A stretch of 64,000 nt of DNA from Butyricimonas muris (GCF_046365375.1 NZ_JBKEIT010000007.1:62001-126000), one strand, 5' to 3'; shown: positions 37,022-45,903, counted from the first letter of the stretch. Program-made: numbers and translations. The notes: generated by a model not told the origin, from the sequence alone.

Positions 37022-38407
37022 ATGCGAAGATTATTGTTATGTGTGGTACTCGTTCTGTGGTGTACCTTATCGAAAGCACAATACGAGGGAATGGAGTATT
37101 ATTGGGAACAGGATTCGGCAGTGAAAGCAAAATTGGAACGGTGGCAGGATTTGAAGTTCGGTTTTTTTGTACACTGGGGACCTTATAGTCAGAAAGGATA
37201 TTGCGAATCGTGGACGATTTGTTCGGAAGATGTGGATTGGATTCAACGGGACACGACGATTTCTTATGACGAGTATTACCGGAATTACGTGGATTTGAAA
37301 AAGACGTTTAACCCGGTGAAGTTCGATCCGGATAAATGGGCGGAATTGGCAAAGGAAGCGGGAATGAAGTATTTCGTGTTCACGACGAAACATCATGACG
37401 GTTTCTGTATGTGGGACACGAGGGAAACGGATTATAAAATAACTTCTAAAGAATGTCCTTATCACACGGCGGAGAAAGCGGATGTGTTGAAAGAGATATA
37501 CCGGGCTTTCGGGGAGCGGGATTTCATGATCGGGGCGTATTTCTCGAAACCGGATTGGAATAGTCCTTATTATTGGTCGGAACGATGGCAACATGGCGAC
37601 CGGAACGTGAATTACAAGATCAAGGAACACCCGTGGATGTGGGAAAAGTTCTGTAATTTTACTTTTAATCAAGTGAAGGAATTGATGACCGGATACGGTC
37701 CCGTGGATATTCTTTGGCTAGACGGTGGTTGGGTTGCACCCGAGAACCGGGGACAAGACATCGGGTTGGACAAGATTATTGATATGGCTCGGGGGTACCA
37801 GCCCGGATTGATTGCGGTAGATCGTTGGGTGGGTGGAAAATACGAGAATTATCGTACCCCGGAACAGAAGATTCCCGAGAAGCCGTGGGATTACCCATGG
37901 GAAACCTGTATGACTATGGCGAATCAATGGTCGTATCTGCCGGGGGATAAATATAAATCTACCAGAGAGTTGGTTCATAACCTTGTGGATATTGTCAGCA
38001 AAGGGGGAAACTTCCTGTTGAACGTGGGAGTAGATGGTAATGGTGAGATTCCGCCGGAAGGAATAAAGATCATGAAAGAGCTCGGGGCTTGGATGAAAAT
38101 TAACGGGGAAGCCATTTACGAAACCCGACCGATAGCCCCGTACAAAGAAGCGAAGATTTGTTACACGAGGCACAAGAGTAACGGGAAGATTTATGCCATA
38201 TACTTGAATGACGAGGATGAACCGAATCCGCCTTCCCGGATTATGCTTTACAGTATAAAGCCGGAAAAAGGGACAAAGGTTTCGTTGTTGGGATACAAGG
38301 GTAATTTAAATTACAAACGGGTAGGCAATGGAATACTCGTAACCTTGCCGGCTTCATTCGTGAAGAATCCGCCATGTGGTCACGCGTGGAGTCTTTGTAT
38401 ATTTTAA
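37022..38407 (+). CDS. Secreted GH29 alpha-L-fucosidase
   Basis: The 461-residue protein has a signal peptide (LLLCVVLVLWCTLSKA, cleavage before Q) and a complete GH29 catalytic domain: FGFFVHWGPYSQKG, YFVFTTKHHDGFCMWDT, and the nucleophile Asp234 in VDILWLDGGW, followed by NLVDIVSKGGNFLLNVG. GH29 enzymes hydrolyse terminal alpha-L-fucose by a retaining mechanism, for example from mucin or glycoprotein glycans. It has its own promoter and follows the terminator of locus 1, so it is probably not part of that operon. Linkage specificity cannot be read from sequence. Confidence 0.95.
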   Translation: MRRLLLCVVLVLWCTLSKAQYEGMEYYWEQDSAVKAKLERWQDLKFGFFVHWGPYSQKGYCESWTICSEDVDWIQRDTTISYDEYYRNYVDLKKTFNPVKFDPDKWAELAKEAGMKYFVFTTKHHDGFCMWDTRETDYKITSKECPYHTAEKADVLKEIYRAFGERDFMIGAYFSKPDWNSPYYWSERWQHGDRNVNYKIKEHPWMWEKFCNFTFNQVKELMTGYGPVDILWLDGGWVAPENRGQDIGLDKIIDMARGYQPGLIAVDRWVGGKYENYRTPEQKIPEKPWDYPWETCMTMANQWSYLPGDKYKSTRELVHNLVDIVSKGGNFLLNVGVDGNGEIPPEGIKIMKELGAWMKINGEAIYETRPIAPYKEAKICYTRHKSNGKIYAIYLNDEDEPNPPSRIMLYSIKPEKGTKVSLLGYKGNLNYKRVGNGILVTLPASFVKNPPCGHAWSLCIF

Positions 38408-40002
38408 AACCCGTTCAATTGCATCGTGGCGGTCGGGATAAGCAAAATAAACCCGATGACGATCAAAAATAAGATAAACTTCCAGAAGAATTTTACCCAA
38501 ACGTCATAAGGTATACGTGCGATACCCAAAGCCCCGATCAGAACCCCGGAAGTGGGGGTGATCATGTTGGTAAAGCCGTCACCGAATTGGAACGCCATAA
38601 CGGTAGCTTGTCGGGATAACCCGATCACATCGGAGAACGGTGCCATAATCGGCATGGTTAGGGCTGCCTTTGCAGAACCGGACGGAATGATGATATTGAT
38701 CATCGTCTGGATGAGATACATGATGCCTAACGAGAGTACCTTCCCCGTTTCGTTCATGAGATTTGCCAATGAATGAAGAATGGGATCAATGATATGCCCC
38801 TCCTGTAAGATGATAATAATTCCCCCCGCGAGTCCCACAACCAACGCCGCGGAGAGAATATCTTTCACTCCGGCAATAAAAAGTTTTACAATGTTATCGG
38901 CATTCTCCTTTGCGGCGAAACCGGATAAAATACCCATGGCCAGAAATAATCCGGATATTTCGGGTAAGTACCAACCGTAGCCCATGACTCCCACGATCAA
39001 GAAAAGAATCGTGAAGCCCAGAATAGTCAATATAAAAAAGTGATAGGATTTTCGTAGTGAGAAAAAACCGATCAACGCAAATAATATGGTTAGGACGGGG
39101 AGTACAAAGGTGGTCAAACTGGAGTGTTCTCCGATAGATAACGTGGTGCGGGGGAAATAGAACGAGAAAATGGCAAGTCCCGAAAGGATAAAAAGATAAA
39201 CCATCCAAGAGGAGGAATAGGTTTTATATTCTATTTCTTCGGTGGTAGCTACTTTCTCTTTACGCCAGTGACTGTCGAGATTGTAGACTAATGATGCTTT
39301 CGGGTTCTTTTTCACCTTTGCCGCGTAACGCAGTACCCAAGCGATCATAATCACGTTGAGAATCGCCCAACAGAACAAGCGATATTCAAACCCGGAAAAT
39401 AACGGTAAGTCGGATAGCCCTTGTGCTATGCCTATCGTGAACGGGTTGAGAATGGCCCCGGCAAAACCGACATGAGCGGCAACGTACACCATGCATACGC
39501 CCGTGAGGGAATCGTACCCCATGGATATCGCCAAAGGAACGATGATAATAACGAAAGCCAGTGTTTCCTCGCTCATGCCGAATATGGCACCGAAACTACT
39601 AAAAAGTAGCATAACCATCGTGATAATAATATTGTTTACACCTAGTTTGCGTATAATCCCGATGTGTTCCAGTTTTCGCGTGGAACGCAGGAAAGAGAAA
39701 ATCCCCACGTCAATTGCCTTACTGTTGTTCATGATCCAGAAAGCTCCGCCGATGATCAATATAAACGCGATAATACCCGCCTGCTTCTCGAACCCGTTGA
39801 AGAGTGCGGAGAATACTTGCCATGTCTGCGGGCTCTTGGCAACCTCATGAAATGAATCGTTCACGATAACCGTGCGTTCCACGCCGTTTACATCGACGGT
39901 TTCCCGCGCGTATTCACCCCCCGGAATAATCCATGTCAGGATAGCACAGATGATAATAATCGAGAATACAATAGTGTAAGTGTGCGGAACTTTCTTTAGC
40001 AT
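38404..40002 (-). CDS. YfcC-family membrane carrier
   Basis: The 532-residue protein has 12-14 hydrophobic segments and the YfcC family sequence: PHTYTIVFSIIIICAILTWIIPGGEY, SSFGAIFGMSEETLAF, FAGAILNPFTIGIAQGLS, IPSGSAKAALTMPIMAPFSD, PTSGVLIGALGIA. The family belongs with anaerobic C4-dicarboxylate carriers; substrates are uncertain. A TTG at 40029 is in frame but lies within the likely -7 box (plus 40027-40034), so the ATG at 40002 is preferred. Its stop codon overlaps the stop codon of the convergent fucosidase gene. Confidence 0.92.
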   Translation of the reverse strand: MLKKVPHTYTIVFSIIIICAILTWIIPGGEYARETVDVNGVERTVIVNDSFHEVAKSPQTWQVFSALFNGFEKQAGIIAFILIIGGAFWIMNNSKAIDVGIFSFLRSTRKLEHIGIIRKLGVNNIIITMVMLLFSSFGAIFGMSEETLAFVIIIVPLAISMGYDSLTGVCMVYVAAHVGFAGAILNPFTIGIAQGLSDLPLFSGFEYRLFCWAILNVIMIAWVLRYAAKVKKNPKASLVYNLDSHWRKEKVATTEEIEYKTYSSSWMVYLFILSGLAIFSFYFPRTTLSIGEHSSLTTFVLPVLTILFALIGFFSLRKSYHFFILTILGFTILFLIVGVMGYGWYLPEISGLFLAMGILSGFAAKENADNIVKLFIAGVKDILSAALVVGLAGGIIIILQEGHIIDPILHSLANLMNETGKVLSLGIMYLIQTMINIIIPSGSAKAALTMPIMAPFSDVIGLSRQATVMAFQFGDGFTNMITPTSGVLIGALGIARIPYDVWVKFFWKFILFLIVIGFILLIPTATMQLNGF

Positions 40003-40026
40003 AAGTGGTATTTTTGATTGAGGTTT

Positions 40027-40034
40027 CAAACATA
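40027..40034 (-). promoter_or_regulatory. Predicted -7 box for the YfcC gene
   Basis: On the minus strand TATGTTTG matches TAnnTTTG 24 bases before the ATG at 40002. It rules out the TTG start at 40029. Confidence 0.5.
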
Positions 40035-40057
40035 CAAAAAAAAGAGAAGATTTTAAT

Positions 40058-40065
40058 TATTTTTG
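40058..40065 (+). promoter_or_regulatory. Predicted -7 box for ttcA
   Basis: TATTTTTG fits TAnnTTTG 22 bases before the ttcA ATG. The divergent yfcC promoter is immediately beside it. Confidence 0.4.
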
Positions 40066-40087
40066 CGGTAGGATAATAAACAAGTAG

Positions 40088-40825
40088 ATGATAACAGAAG
40101 AAAAGCAAGATAAAGTATTCACCCGGGATTTTTTCCGGAAGGTGGGGAAAGCGATACATGATTATCACTTGATTGGTGACGGGGATCGGGTACTCGTGGG
40201 CATATCCGGGGGAAAAGATTCCTTGGCGTTGTTGGAGGTATTGGCGATGCGGGCAAAGGATCCGAAGCAGGATTACACGGTGATAGCCGCCCATATTGCC
40301 GTCGAGGATGTGTCATACGAGGTGGATAGCGATTACTTGCGAGCCTTTTGTGAACGCTTGGGTGTGGAATACGTGTATCGGACAATTCGGTTGGATATGA
40401 CTGTAAACCCGAAGAAACCTGCTTGTTTCGTGTGTTCGTGGCATCGGCGTAAAATGCTTTTCGATATTGCCAAGGAATACGACTGTAAAAAACTGGCTCT
40501 CGGGCATCATCGGGATGACGCGGTGGAAAGCCTTATGATGAGCATGATTTTTAACGGAACGATTTGCAGTATGCCGCCCCGGTTGGAGATGTTCAAGAAT
40601 ACTTTCACGTTGATTCGTCCGTTAATTTATCTTTCCAATGACGAGACTTTGCGCTATGCCGAAATGCGACAGTTCAAGAAACAAAAGAAGCATTGTCCTC
40701 ACGAGAAAGCGACAAATCGGAATGCGGTGAGTAAATTGATTGACCGGATGGAAGCCGTATCTCCTCATGCCCGGAGTAATCTTTTTGCCTCGATGCGGAA
40801 TATACGTGAGGAATATCTTCCTTGA
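40088..40825 (+). CDS. ttcA: TtcA-like tRNA 2-thiocytidine synthase
   Basis: The 245-residue ATP pyrophosphatase has the PP-loop VLVGISGGKDSLALLE (SGGKDS at 40-45), GHHRDDAVES, and three candidate iron-sulfur cysteines: C113 and C116 in PACFVCSWHRR and C203 in KKHCPHEK. This arrangement matches TtcA, which thiolates cytidine 32 of tRNA. It is shorter than the E. coli enzyme, as in other Bacteroidetes. The gene is divergent from yfcC. A TilS or TtuA-like assignment is less likely because of the cysteine layout. Confidence 0.88.
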   Translation: MITEEKQDKVFTRDFFRKVGKAIHDYHLIGDGDRVLVGISGGKDSLALLEVLAMRAKDPKQDYTVIAAHIAVEDVSYEVDSDYLRAFCERLGVEYVYRTIRLDMTVNPKKPACFVCSWHRRKMLFDIAKEYDCKKLALGHHRDDAVESLMMSMIFNGTICSMPPRLEMFKNTFTLIRPLIYLSNDETLRYAEMRQFKKQKKHCPHEKATNRNAVSKLIDRMEAVSPHARSNLFASMRNIREEYLP

Positions 40826-40922
40826 GCATTTGGGGTGATAGACTTTCTATCAGATATATATGACGTTTTTTTTGTTTATAAAATATTTGCGGGGAAAAAT
40901 TGTTTAATTCAAAAAAAGGTCA

Positions 40923-40930
40923 TAAATTTG
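40923..40930 (+). promoter_or_regulatory. Predicted -7 box for the greA leader
   Basis: TAAATTTG matches TAnnTTTG; TTGT at 40900-40903 lies 19 bases upstream as a weak -33 match. Transcription would start about 110 bases before greA. Confidence 0.5.
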
Positions 40931-40980
40931 TCATCAGGAGGTGAGGAATTCTGAACGAATGGAATTCTTTACTAGATAAA

Positions 40981-41016
40981 GGCACTTATTGGAGGATAAG
41001 TGTCATTTATTTTTTT
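40981..41016 (+). terminator. Terminator-like hairpin in the greA leader
   Basis: GGCACTTAT (40981-40989) pairs with ATAAGTGTC (40996-41004, one wobble) over a 6-base loop, and ATTTATTTTTTT follows. It lies between the predicted promoter and the greA ATG at 41050, so it could attenuate greA or end a short RNA of about 80 nt. Confidence 0.65.
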
Positions 41017-41049
41017 ATATACGAATTTAAGATTTTAATATTATATGCT

Positions 41050-41526
41050 ATGACAAAGAAGGTATCTTATGTAACTAAAGAAGGGCTGAAAAAATTGCAG
41101 GAAGAGCTGGACAATCTGCAAAACGTGGAGCGCCCTAGAATCTCCAAAGCAATCGGTGAAGCCATTGAAAAGGGAGATATCTCCGAGAATGCAGAGTATG
41201 ACGCGGCGAAGGATGCTCAAGGTATGCTTGAGGCAAAGATCGCGCAGCTTCAAGATACAATTGCCAGTTGCCGGATTATCGACGAATCCCAAATCGACAC
41301 CTCAAAAGTGCAGATTTTGAACAAGGTGACTATCAAGAATATGAAGACAAAAGCGACAATGACTTATATGTTGGTGTCCGAGAGTGAGGCTGACTTTAAG
41401 GCAGGGAAATTGTCTATCACGACTCCTATTGCGAAGGCTCTGATCGGCAAAAAGCTGGGTGATAAAGTTGAAGTACAAGTGCCGGCAGGAATGATGGAAT
41501 TCGAGATAATGGACATCTCAATTTAA
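41050..41526 (+). CDS. greA: Transcription elongation factor GreA
   Basis: The 158-residue protein has the GreA layout: an N-terminal coiled coil (residues 1-75, YVTKEGLKKLQEELDNL, then GDISENAEYDAAKDAQ with the catalytic acidic tip residues) and a C-terminal FKBP-like domain (SITTPIAKALIGKKLGDKVEVQVPAG). GreA rescues backtracked RNA polymerase by stimulating transcript cleavage. It has a long leader with a terminator-like hairpin. The HIT gene follows after 76 bases, perhaps in the same transcript. Confidence 0.97.
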   Translation: MTKKVSYVTKEGLKKLQEELDNLQNVERPRISKAIGEAIEKGDISENAEYDAAKDAQGMLEAKIAQLQDTIASCRIIDESQIDTSKVQILNKVTIKNMKTKATMTYMLVSESEADFKAGKLSITTPIAKALIGKKLGDKVEVQVPAGMMEFEIMDISI

Positions 41527-41564
41527 TTGAAAATTAAAAATGAGCGAGAGAATTTGTGTGTGTG

Positions 41565-41592
41565 AAATCTAAAATCATAAATCTAAAATCGT
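41565..41592. repeat. 14-nt tandem repeat before the HIT gene
   Basis: AAATCTAAAATCAT is followed directly by AAATCTAAAATCGT, ending 10 bases before the ATG. It mirrors the 14-nt leader repeat at 18865-18892. Confidence 0.6.
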
Positions 41593-41602
41593 AAATTAAT
41601 AC

Positions 41603-41995
41603 ATGGCTTCAATTTTCACGAAGATTATAAATGGTGAGATCCCGTCATACAAGGTGGCGGAGGACGAGAACTATTACGCATTTTTGGATATTGCGCCGAT
41701 GCAAAAAGGGCACACGTTAGTGGTGCCGAAAAGAGAAGAAGATTATATCTTCGACTTGACAGATGATGAATTAGCGGGTTTGATGGTATTTGCCAAGAAA
41801 GTGGCAAAAGCTATCGAGAAAAGTGTACCGTGCAAGCGCGTTGGTATTGGTGTGTTAGGGCTGGATGTCCCACATGCTCACGTGCATCTGGTTCCATTAG
41901 TGGAGGGAAACGAATTGAATTTCAGTAACCCGAAGAAACAATTCCCGAAAGAGGAAATGGAAGCTTGTGCCAAGTTGATTCATAGTAACTTGTAA
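41603..41995 (+). CDS. HIT-family nucleotide-binding hydrolase
   Basis: The 130-residue protein has the histidine triad PHAHVHLVP (His 91, 93, 95) and N-terminal ASIFTKIINGEIPSYKVAED and APMQKGHTLVVPK, typical of Hint-like purine nucleoside phosphoramidases. It is cytoplasmic and hydrolyses AMP-linked substrates. It follows greA at a short distance, and a strong terminator comes at 42018-42045. Confidence 0.95.
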   Translation: MASIFTKIINGEIPSYKVAEDENYYAFLDIAPMQKGHTLVVPKREEDYIFDLTDDELAGLMVFAKKVAKAIEKSVPCKRVGIGVLGLDVPHAHVHLVPLVEGNELNFSNPKKQFPKEEMEACAKLIHSNL

Positions 41996-42017
41996 CATTA
42001 TTAGACAATTTATTATC

Positions 42018-42045
42018 GGGGACGCATTTAAACGTCCCTTTTTTT
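42018..42045 (+). terminator. Terminator after the HIT gene
   Basis: GGGACG pairs with CGTCCC over a 9-base A/T-rich loop and is followed by seven T. Confidence 0.85.
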
Positions 42046-42050
42046 GTAAT

Positions 42051-42533
42051 ATGGAAAAGAAAAAATTATATAACGCCTACGAGCAACACGAGGGATACAA
42101 TTGTTTCGGCTGTGCGTCCGGTAACGAGCATGGGTTGCGATGCGAATTCTACGAGGAGGGGGAGTATATTACTTGCTACTGGACTCCCCGTCCCGAGTTT
42201 CAAGGATTTTTTCATGTTTTGCATGGAGGAATCCAAGCTACTTTAGCGGATGAGATCGCCTGCTGGAACATTTTCGCCAAGGTACAGAGCGCGGGAGTTA
42301 CTATCGCGCTGGATATGAAATATCGTTCAACCGTGTACACGGATCGGGGCGAAATTTTCATGCGTTCCCGTATCGTGGAACAGAATGCCCGTGTTGCCAA
42401 AATGCATGTCGAGATATTCAATGCCGACGGCTCCTTGGGAAGTGAAGCGGAAGTTACTTATCGGATTTTTCCTGAAAACGTGGCCAAAGAGCGTCTTGGG
42501 TGGACGGGTATCGAGGCTTTTCATCAAAATTAA
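42051..42533 (+). CDS. PaaI-type hotdog-fold thioesterase
   Basis: The 160-residue protein has the hotdog-fold pattern of the PaaI/YbgC group: FHVLHGGIQATLADEIACWNI with the active-site region HGG, then VTIALDMKYRSTVYT. The N-terminus carries a CFGCASGNEHGL motif (Cys 18 and 21) that is typical of a Bacteroidetes subgroup. It likely cleaves an acyl-CoA thioester; the substrate is unknown. The HAD gene starts 17 bases after its stop. Confidence 0.88.
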   Translation: MEKKKLYNAYEQHEGYNCFGCASGNEHGLRCEFYEEGEYITCYWTPRPEFQGFFHVLHGGIQATLADEIACWNIFAKVQSAGVTIALDMKYRSTVYTDRGEIFMRSRIVEQNARVAKMHVEIFNADGSLGSEAEVTYRIFPENVAKERLGWTGIEAFHQN

Positions 42534-42550
42534 TTTTATATAGGGAAAAT

Positions 42551-43186
42551 ATGAAGTATAAAAACGTGGTTTGGGATTGGAACGGGACATTGTTGGATGA
42601 CGTGAAGATTAGTGTAAATACGATTAACCGGATGTTGAGAAAAAAACGGTTGAATGAACTGACCGTGGAGGAATATAAATCCATATTCGGTTTTCCGGTG
42701 AAGGACTATTACGAGGGAATCGGTTTCGATTTCAAACATGATGATTGGGAAACTGTTTCTCTTGATTTTGTCGACACTTACGAGGAGTTGGCAAAAGATG
42801 TCGTGTTGACTCCGGGGGTAGTATCTGTATTATCGGGATTGAAAGAAATGGGTGTACGGCAATATATATTGTCGGCTTTGCAGGAAAACTTATTGGAAGA
42901 TATGCTGGAACGTTTCGGTATCCGCAATTATTTCGAGGGTGTGTGCGGGTCAGATAATATTTATGCTGACGGTAAGATTGCCAGAGGTGAAAGAATGTTG
43001 GACGTGTATCCGATAGAGCCCCGTGAAACTTTAATGGTGGGAGATACGCTACATGACGCGGAAGTTGCCGAGGCACTAGGCTTTAATATCAGGCTGTACG
43101 CCGGAGGGCACAATAGCGCTGAACGTTTGCGAGAAAAAGGAATTGTATTGGAACGGATGGATATGTTGTTACACGAAGTTCGATAA
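42551..43186 (+). CDS. HAD-superfamily hydrolase, phosphoglycolate phosphatase-like
   Basis: The 211-residue protein starts MKYKNVVWDWNGTLLDD; Asp9 is the expected nucleophile of motif I. Motif II is YILSALQEN and motif IV MVGDTLHDAEVAEALG. The second acidic residue of DxDGT is Asn here (DWNGT), a known variant in this subgroup but one that may affect acid-base catalysis. An in-frame ATG at 42500 lies within the thioesterase gene, and AGGG before the ATG at 42551 decides the start. The substrate is unknown. Confidence 0.88.
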   Translation: MKYKNVVWDWNGTLLDDVKISVNTINRMLRKKRLNELTVEEYKSIFGFPVKDYYEGIGFDFKHDDWETVSLDFVDTYEELAKDVVLTPGVVSVLSGLKEMGVRQYILSALQENLLEDMLERFGIRNYFEGVCGSDNIYADGKIARGERMLDVYPIEPRETLMVGDTLHDAEVAEALGFNIRLYAGGHNSAERLREKGIVLERMDMLLHEVR

Positions 43187-43194
43187 TTGAAATG

Positions 43195-43243
43195 AAAAAG
43201 CCTATAAAGTCAGACTGAGTTCTTTTGACTTTATAGGCTTTTA
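43195..43243. terminator. Bidirectional terminator between HAD gene and SusCD locus 2
   Basis: AAAAGCCTATAAAGTCA (43196-43212) pairs perfectly with 43226-43242 over a 13-base loop, with A/T flanks for both strands. It ends both the HAD gene and the metalloprotease operon. Confidence 0.9.
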
Positions 43244-43252
43244 ATCTGTTTT

Positions 43253-45865
43253 TTATTTCCCCTCTAATGCTCTGTTCAGAGAGAACAACAACATCCGGTA
43301 ATGTTCCCGTGTTTCTCCTGTCGATGTGGGGATTTTACTTTCAAGTAGCGTTTTCACTTTATTTGCCATGGTAAACAAATACTGCTTGGAATTGTCAATC
43401 GCTTCTACATCCACCTCGTCTTGCCAGTTATAGCCATAACCAATGCCGTGCAGGCGTAGCTGTTCGGCAACGAAGCTGTCCCCGTGCTCCCGTTCCATAG
43501 ACTTCAACGTTTTGTAGAATTTCCGAACCATACCCGATTCGTCCAGCCCATAGTTCTTCAACTCGTCCAGAGAGGTCAGGAAAAATTTCCCTTTCTTTTT
43601 CATGCTATTCCCGACAACATCATTGATCATCACGATAGCGTTCGTTTGCAGCAATTTATCCCCGTTCGTCAACGCTTTTCCCCGGATGGTATTTTCCCAT
43701 ATCCCGTTATACAAGTCGTCGAAATACGCTTTCAACGTGTAAGGATCGTCCGACACGTGGGCAGAAAGAATTACCCGTTGATAAGAGGACAGCAGACTTT
43801 GAGCAAGCACCGATCTCACGACATCCGCCTCGCTGATCCGAAGGGTCAACTTCTTGCTCAACGGTTTATTGTACAGCCAGTCGCAATCCCGGAATTGTTT
43901 CAACGCCCATTGTAAAGAAGCTTTTTGCACTTCTTTCGGCACGGAACGGTAACGGTCACCCGAGGTTCCCTCTTTCACGTCAGTCAAGTAAATACCACCC
44001 ACGTTATACATCACGTTCGTGATATACCGGTAATATTGTTCCATCAACTGTTCCAACAATTGTTGCTTGTGCGAGCCGTCCGGGTCATCCGCGATCCACT
44101 CGTCCATGTGGGATAAAATATATTTCAGGTTACGGATGCCGTAATCTCCCGCCTTCATCGGGTCATCACCTAAATCTTCCTCGATGGCACTTGGGTCATA
44201 GCGTTCCAGTAATTGTTGCCGTCCGTAACGGTAGCACGGGTCTCCGGCTTTCTCGTCGAGCCATGATTCGAGTACGGGGACTTCCTCCCGTGCCGTGCGG
44301 GCTTCCGGTATCGGTTGGTATGCCCAGCGGATTAGGAATTCGTCATAAATTCCCAAGTCGGGAGGTGTAAGTTTCACGCCTTTATCCCCCGGTTGCGCTA
44401 CGTAATTGTAACGTGCGTAGTCCATGATGGAAGGAGTGGTCCCGTATTTTTGCGTGAACGTGACGGAACGCAACGAGTCCACCGGATAGGCAGCCGATGC
44501 GGCCATGTTGTGCATGAACCCGAGGCAGTGTCCCACCTCGTGTGCTACCACGTAAGCGATAGACTCTTTCACGATCTCATCCGGCATCTTCTTGTCGCGT
44601 ACGGACGGGTCTATTTGTGCTGTCTGGATAAAACGCCATTGGTTGATCAATTGAATCACGTTGTTGTACACTAGTACCGATGCGTTCACGATCTCTCCGG
44701 TTGTCGGGTCTATCCACGAGGGGCCCATGGCATTGGCTGTGGTTGACGGTATATACCGGATACAGGAATATTTCAAGTTATCCGGATCGAAATTCGGGTC
44801 ATCTTTCGGGAAGTCCAATGCCCGCACTGCGTTCTTGAACCCGATTTTCTCGAAAGCCTTATTCCAGCGTTCCGTTCCTTCCTTTATCGGTTGTTTCCAC
44901 AATTCGGGAAATGCGTCATCCACGTAAAACACGATCGGTTTCACGGGTTCAACCAATTCTCCCCGTGCATACGCTTCAGCATCTTTCGGTTCCAATCGCC
45001 AGCGGTGGATCATGGAATAAATCCCCACTTCGTCTTGTTCCGTCGAGAAATGTTGTTTGTCTGTCAGGAATATCCCGATACGGGTATCGGCGATACGGGG
45101 ACGCATTTTCTCTTCCGGCAACAATAGCAGGGTACGGGTAACTTGTATACTCGTGGGTTCGTCCGTGCGTATCGTGAAAATACCGAATACCGTCATGGTC
45201 ACCTTGTAGGCTAAGTCCGTCTTTATCGTGGCGTTATCCTCGAAAGCTTTGATTTCCCGCAAGGCTTCTCCCTCGCTGTTAGGACTGGATTTGATAGAGA
45301 TAAATCCACCGTAACTCTTGGGTAAAGAGGGTAACATATCATTATGGCGGGCAAAGAAATCCGTCACGTCGAACACCATGGCGGTGCTGTCGTTATTATA
45401 CGTTTCGATTTTAAATCTTTTCAATACCGGATCGGTAAGACTCCGCTCCAATGCGATCTTCATCCCCTCTTCCCGCTCATTATAGGTTGCCTTGGTATTA
45501 ACCCTCCTCAGGTAGATAGAGCTGTCTGTTCGCGTAAATTTCACGTGCAGCGGGTCTTCCGGCTTGTAACCGACTTCACAAAGCAGGTTGTCGCTGGCAC
45601 TGGTTAACGTGGAGGCCAGTAACATATCCCGTCCAAGGTACACCACGGGTAACTCGATATAGAGTTTTCCCCCTACCTTATGCAAGGAGATAAAATCTCC
45701 TTTTGCCGTTACGCGCCCGGCTTTCTGTACCAGTTTGTCATATTTACTGGTTTTTACTACTTCTTTTTCTTTCTTTTTCCTGTCTGCCGCGTTCATCTCT
45801 CCAAAAGAAAGTAAGAATAAACCGGAGAGTAGCGCCGAAACAATCTGTGTTGTTATTTGTTTCAT
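43253..45865 (-). CDS. Secreted zinc metalloprotease (DUF5117/DUF4953 type), SusCD locus 2
   Basis: The 870-residue protein has a signal peptide (TQIVSALLSGLFLLSFGEMNA) and the metzincin zinc motif HEVGHCLGFMHN at about residue 442, with a candidate Met-turn (TPSIMDYARYNY). The N-terminal half resembles DUF5117 (FISLHKVGGKLYIELPVVYLGRDMLLASTLT). These proteases are common last genes of Bacteroidetes SusCD loci and probably act on proteins in the periplasm or at the surface. A TTG at 45874 is in frame; ATG 45865 is preferred. It is the distal gene of the locus 2 operon, 38 bases after the Calx-beta-like gene. Confidence 0.92.
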   Translation of the reverse strand: MKQITTQIVSALLSGLFLLSFGEMNAADRKKKEKEVVKTSKYDKLVQKAGRVTAKGDFISLHKVGGKLYIELPVVYLGRDMLLASTLTSASDNLLCEVGYKPEDPLHVKFTRTDSSIYLRRVNTKATYNEREEGMKIALERSLTDPVLKRFKIETYNNDSTAMVFDVTDFFARHNDMLPSLPKSYGGFISIKSSPNSEGEALREIKAFEDNATIKTDLAYKVTMTVFGIFTIRTDEPTSIQVTRTLLLLPEEKMRPRIADTRIGIFLTDKQHFSTEQDEVGIYSMIHRWRLEPKDAEAYARGELVEPVKPIVFYVDDAFPELWKQPIKEGTERWNKAFEKIGFKNAVRALDFPKDDPNFDPDNLKYSCIRYIPSTTANAMGPSWIDPTTGEIVNASVLVYNNVIQLINQWRFIQTAQIDPSVRDKKMPDEIVKESIAYVVAHEVGHCLGFMHNMAASAAYPVDSLRSVTFTQKYGTTPSIMDYARYNYVAQPGDKGVKLTPPDLGIYDEFLIRWAYQPIPEARTAREEVPVLESWLDEKAGDPCYRYGRQQLLERYDPSAIEEDLGDDPMKAGDYGIRNLKYILSHMDEWIADDPDGSHKQQLLEQLMEQYYRYITNVMYNVGGIYLTDVKEGTSGDRYRSVPKEVQKASLQWALKQFRDCDWLYNKPLSKKLTLRISEADVVRSVLAQSLLSSYQRVILSAHVSDDPYTLKAYFDDLYNGIWENTIRGKALTNGDKLLQTNAIVMINDVVGNSMKKKGKFFLTSLDELKNYGLDESGMVRKFYKTLKSMEREHGDSFVAEQLRLHGIGYGYNWQDEVDVEAIDNSKQYLFTMANKVKTLLESKIPTSTGETREHYRMLLFSLNRALEGK

Positions 45866-45903
45866 ATTATTCAATATAATCTAAAATATTTGTTTGTCTT
45901 GCG

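Noticed and set aside
40003..40029. TTG start of the YfcC gene at 40029
   Set aside because: The codon is within a good -7 box, so it would be upstream of the transcription start.
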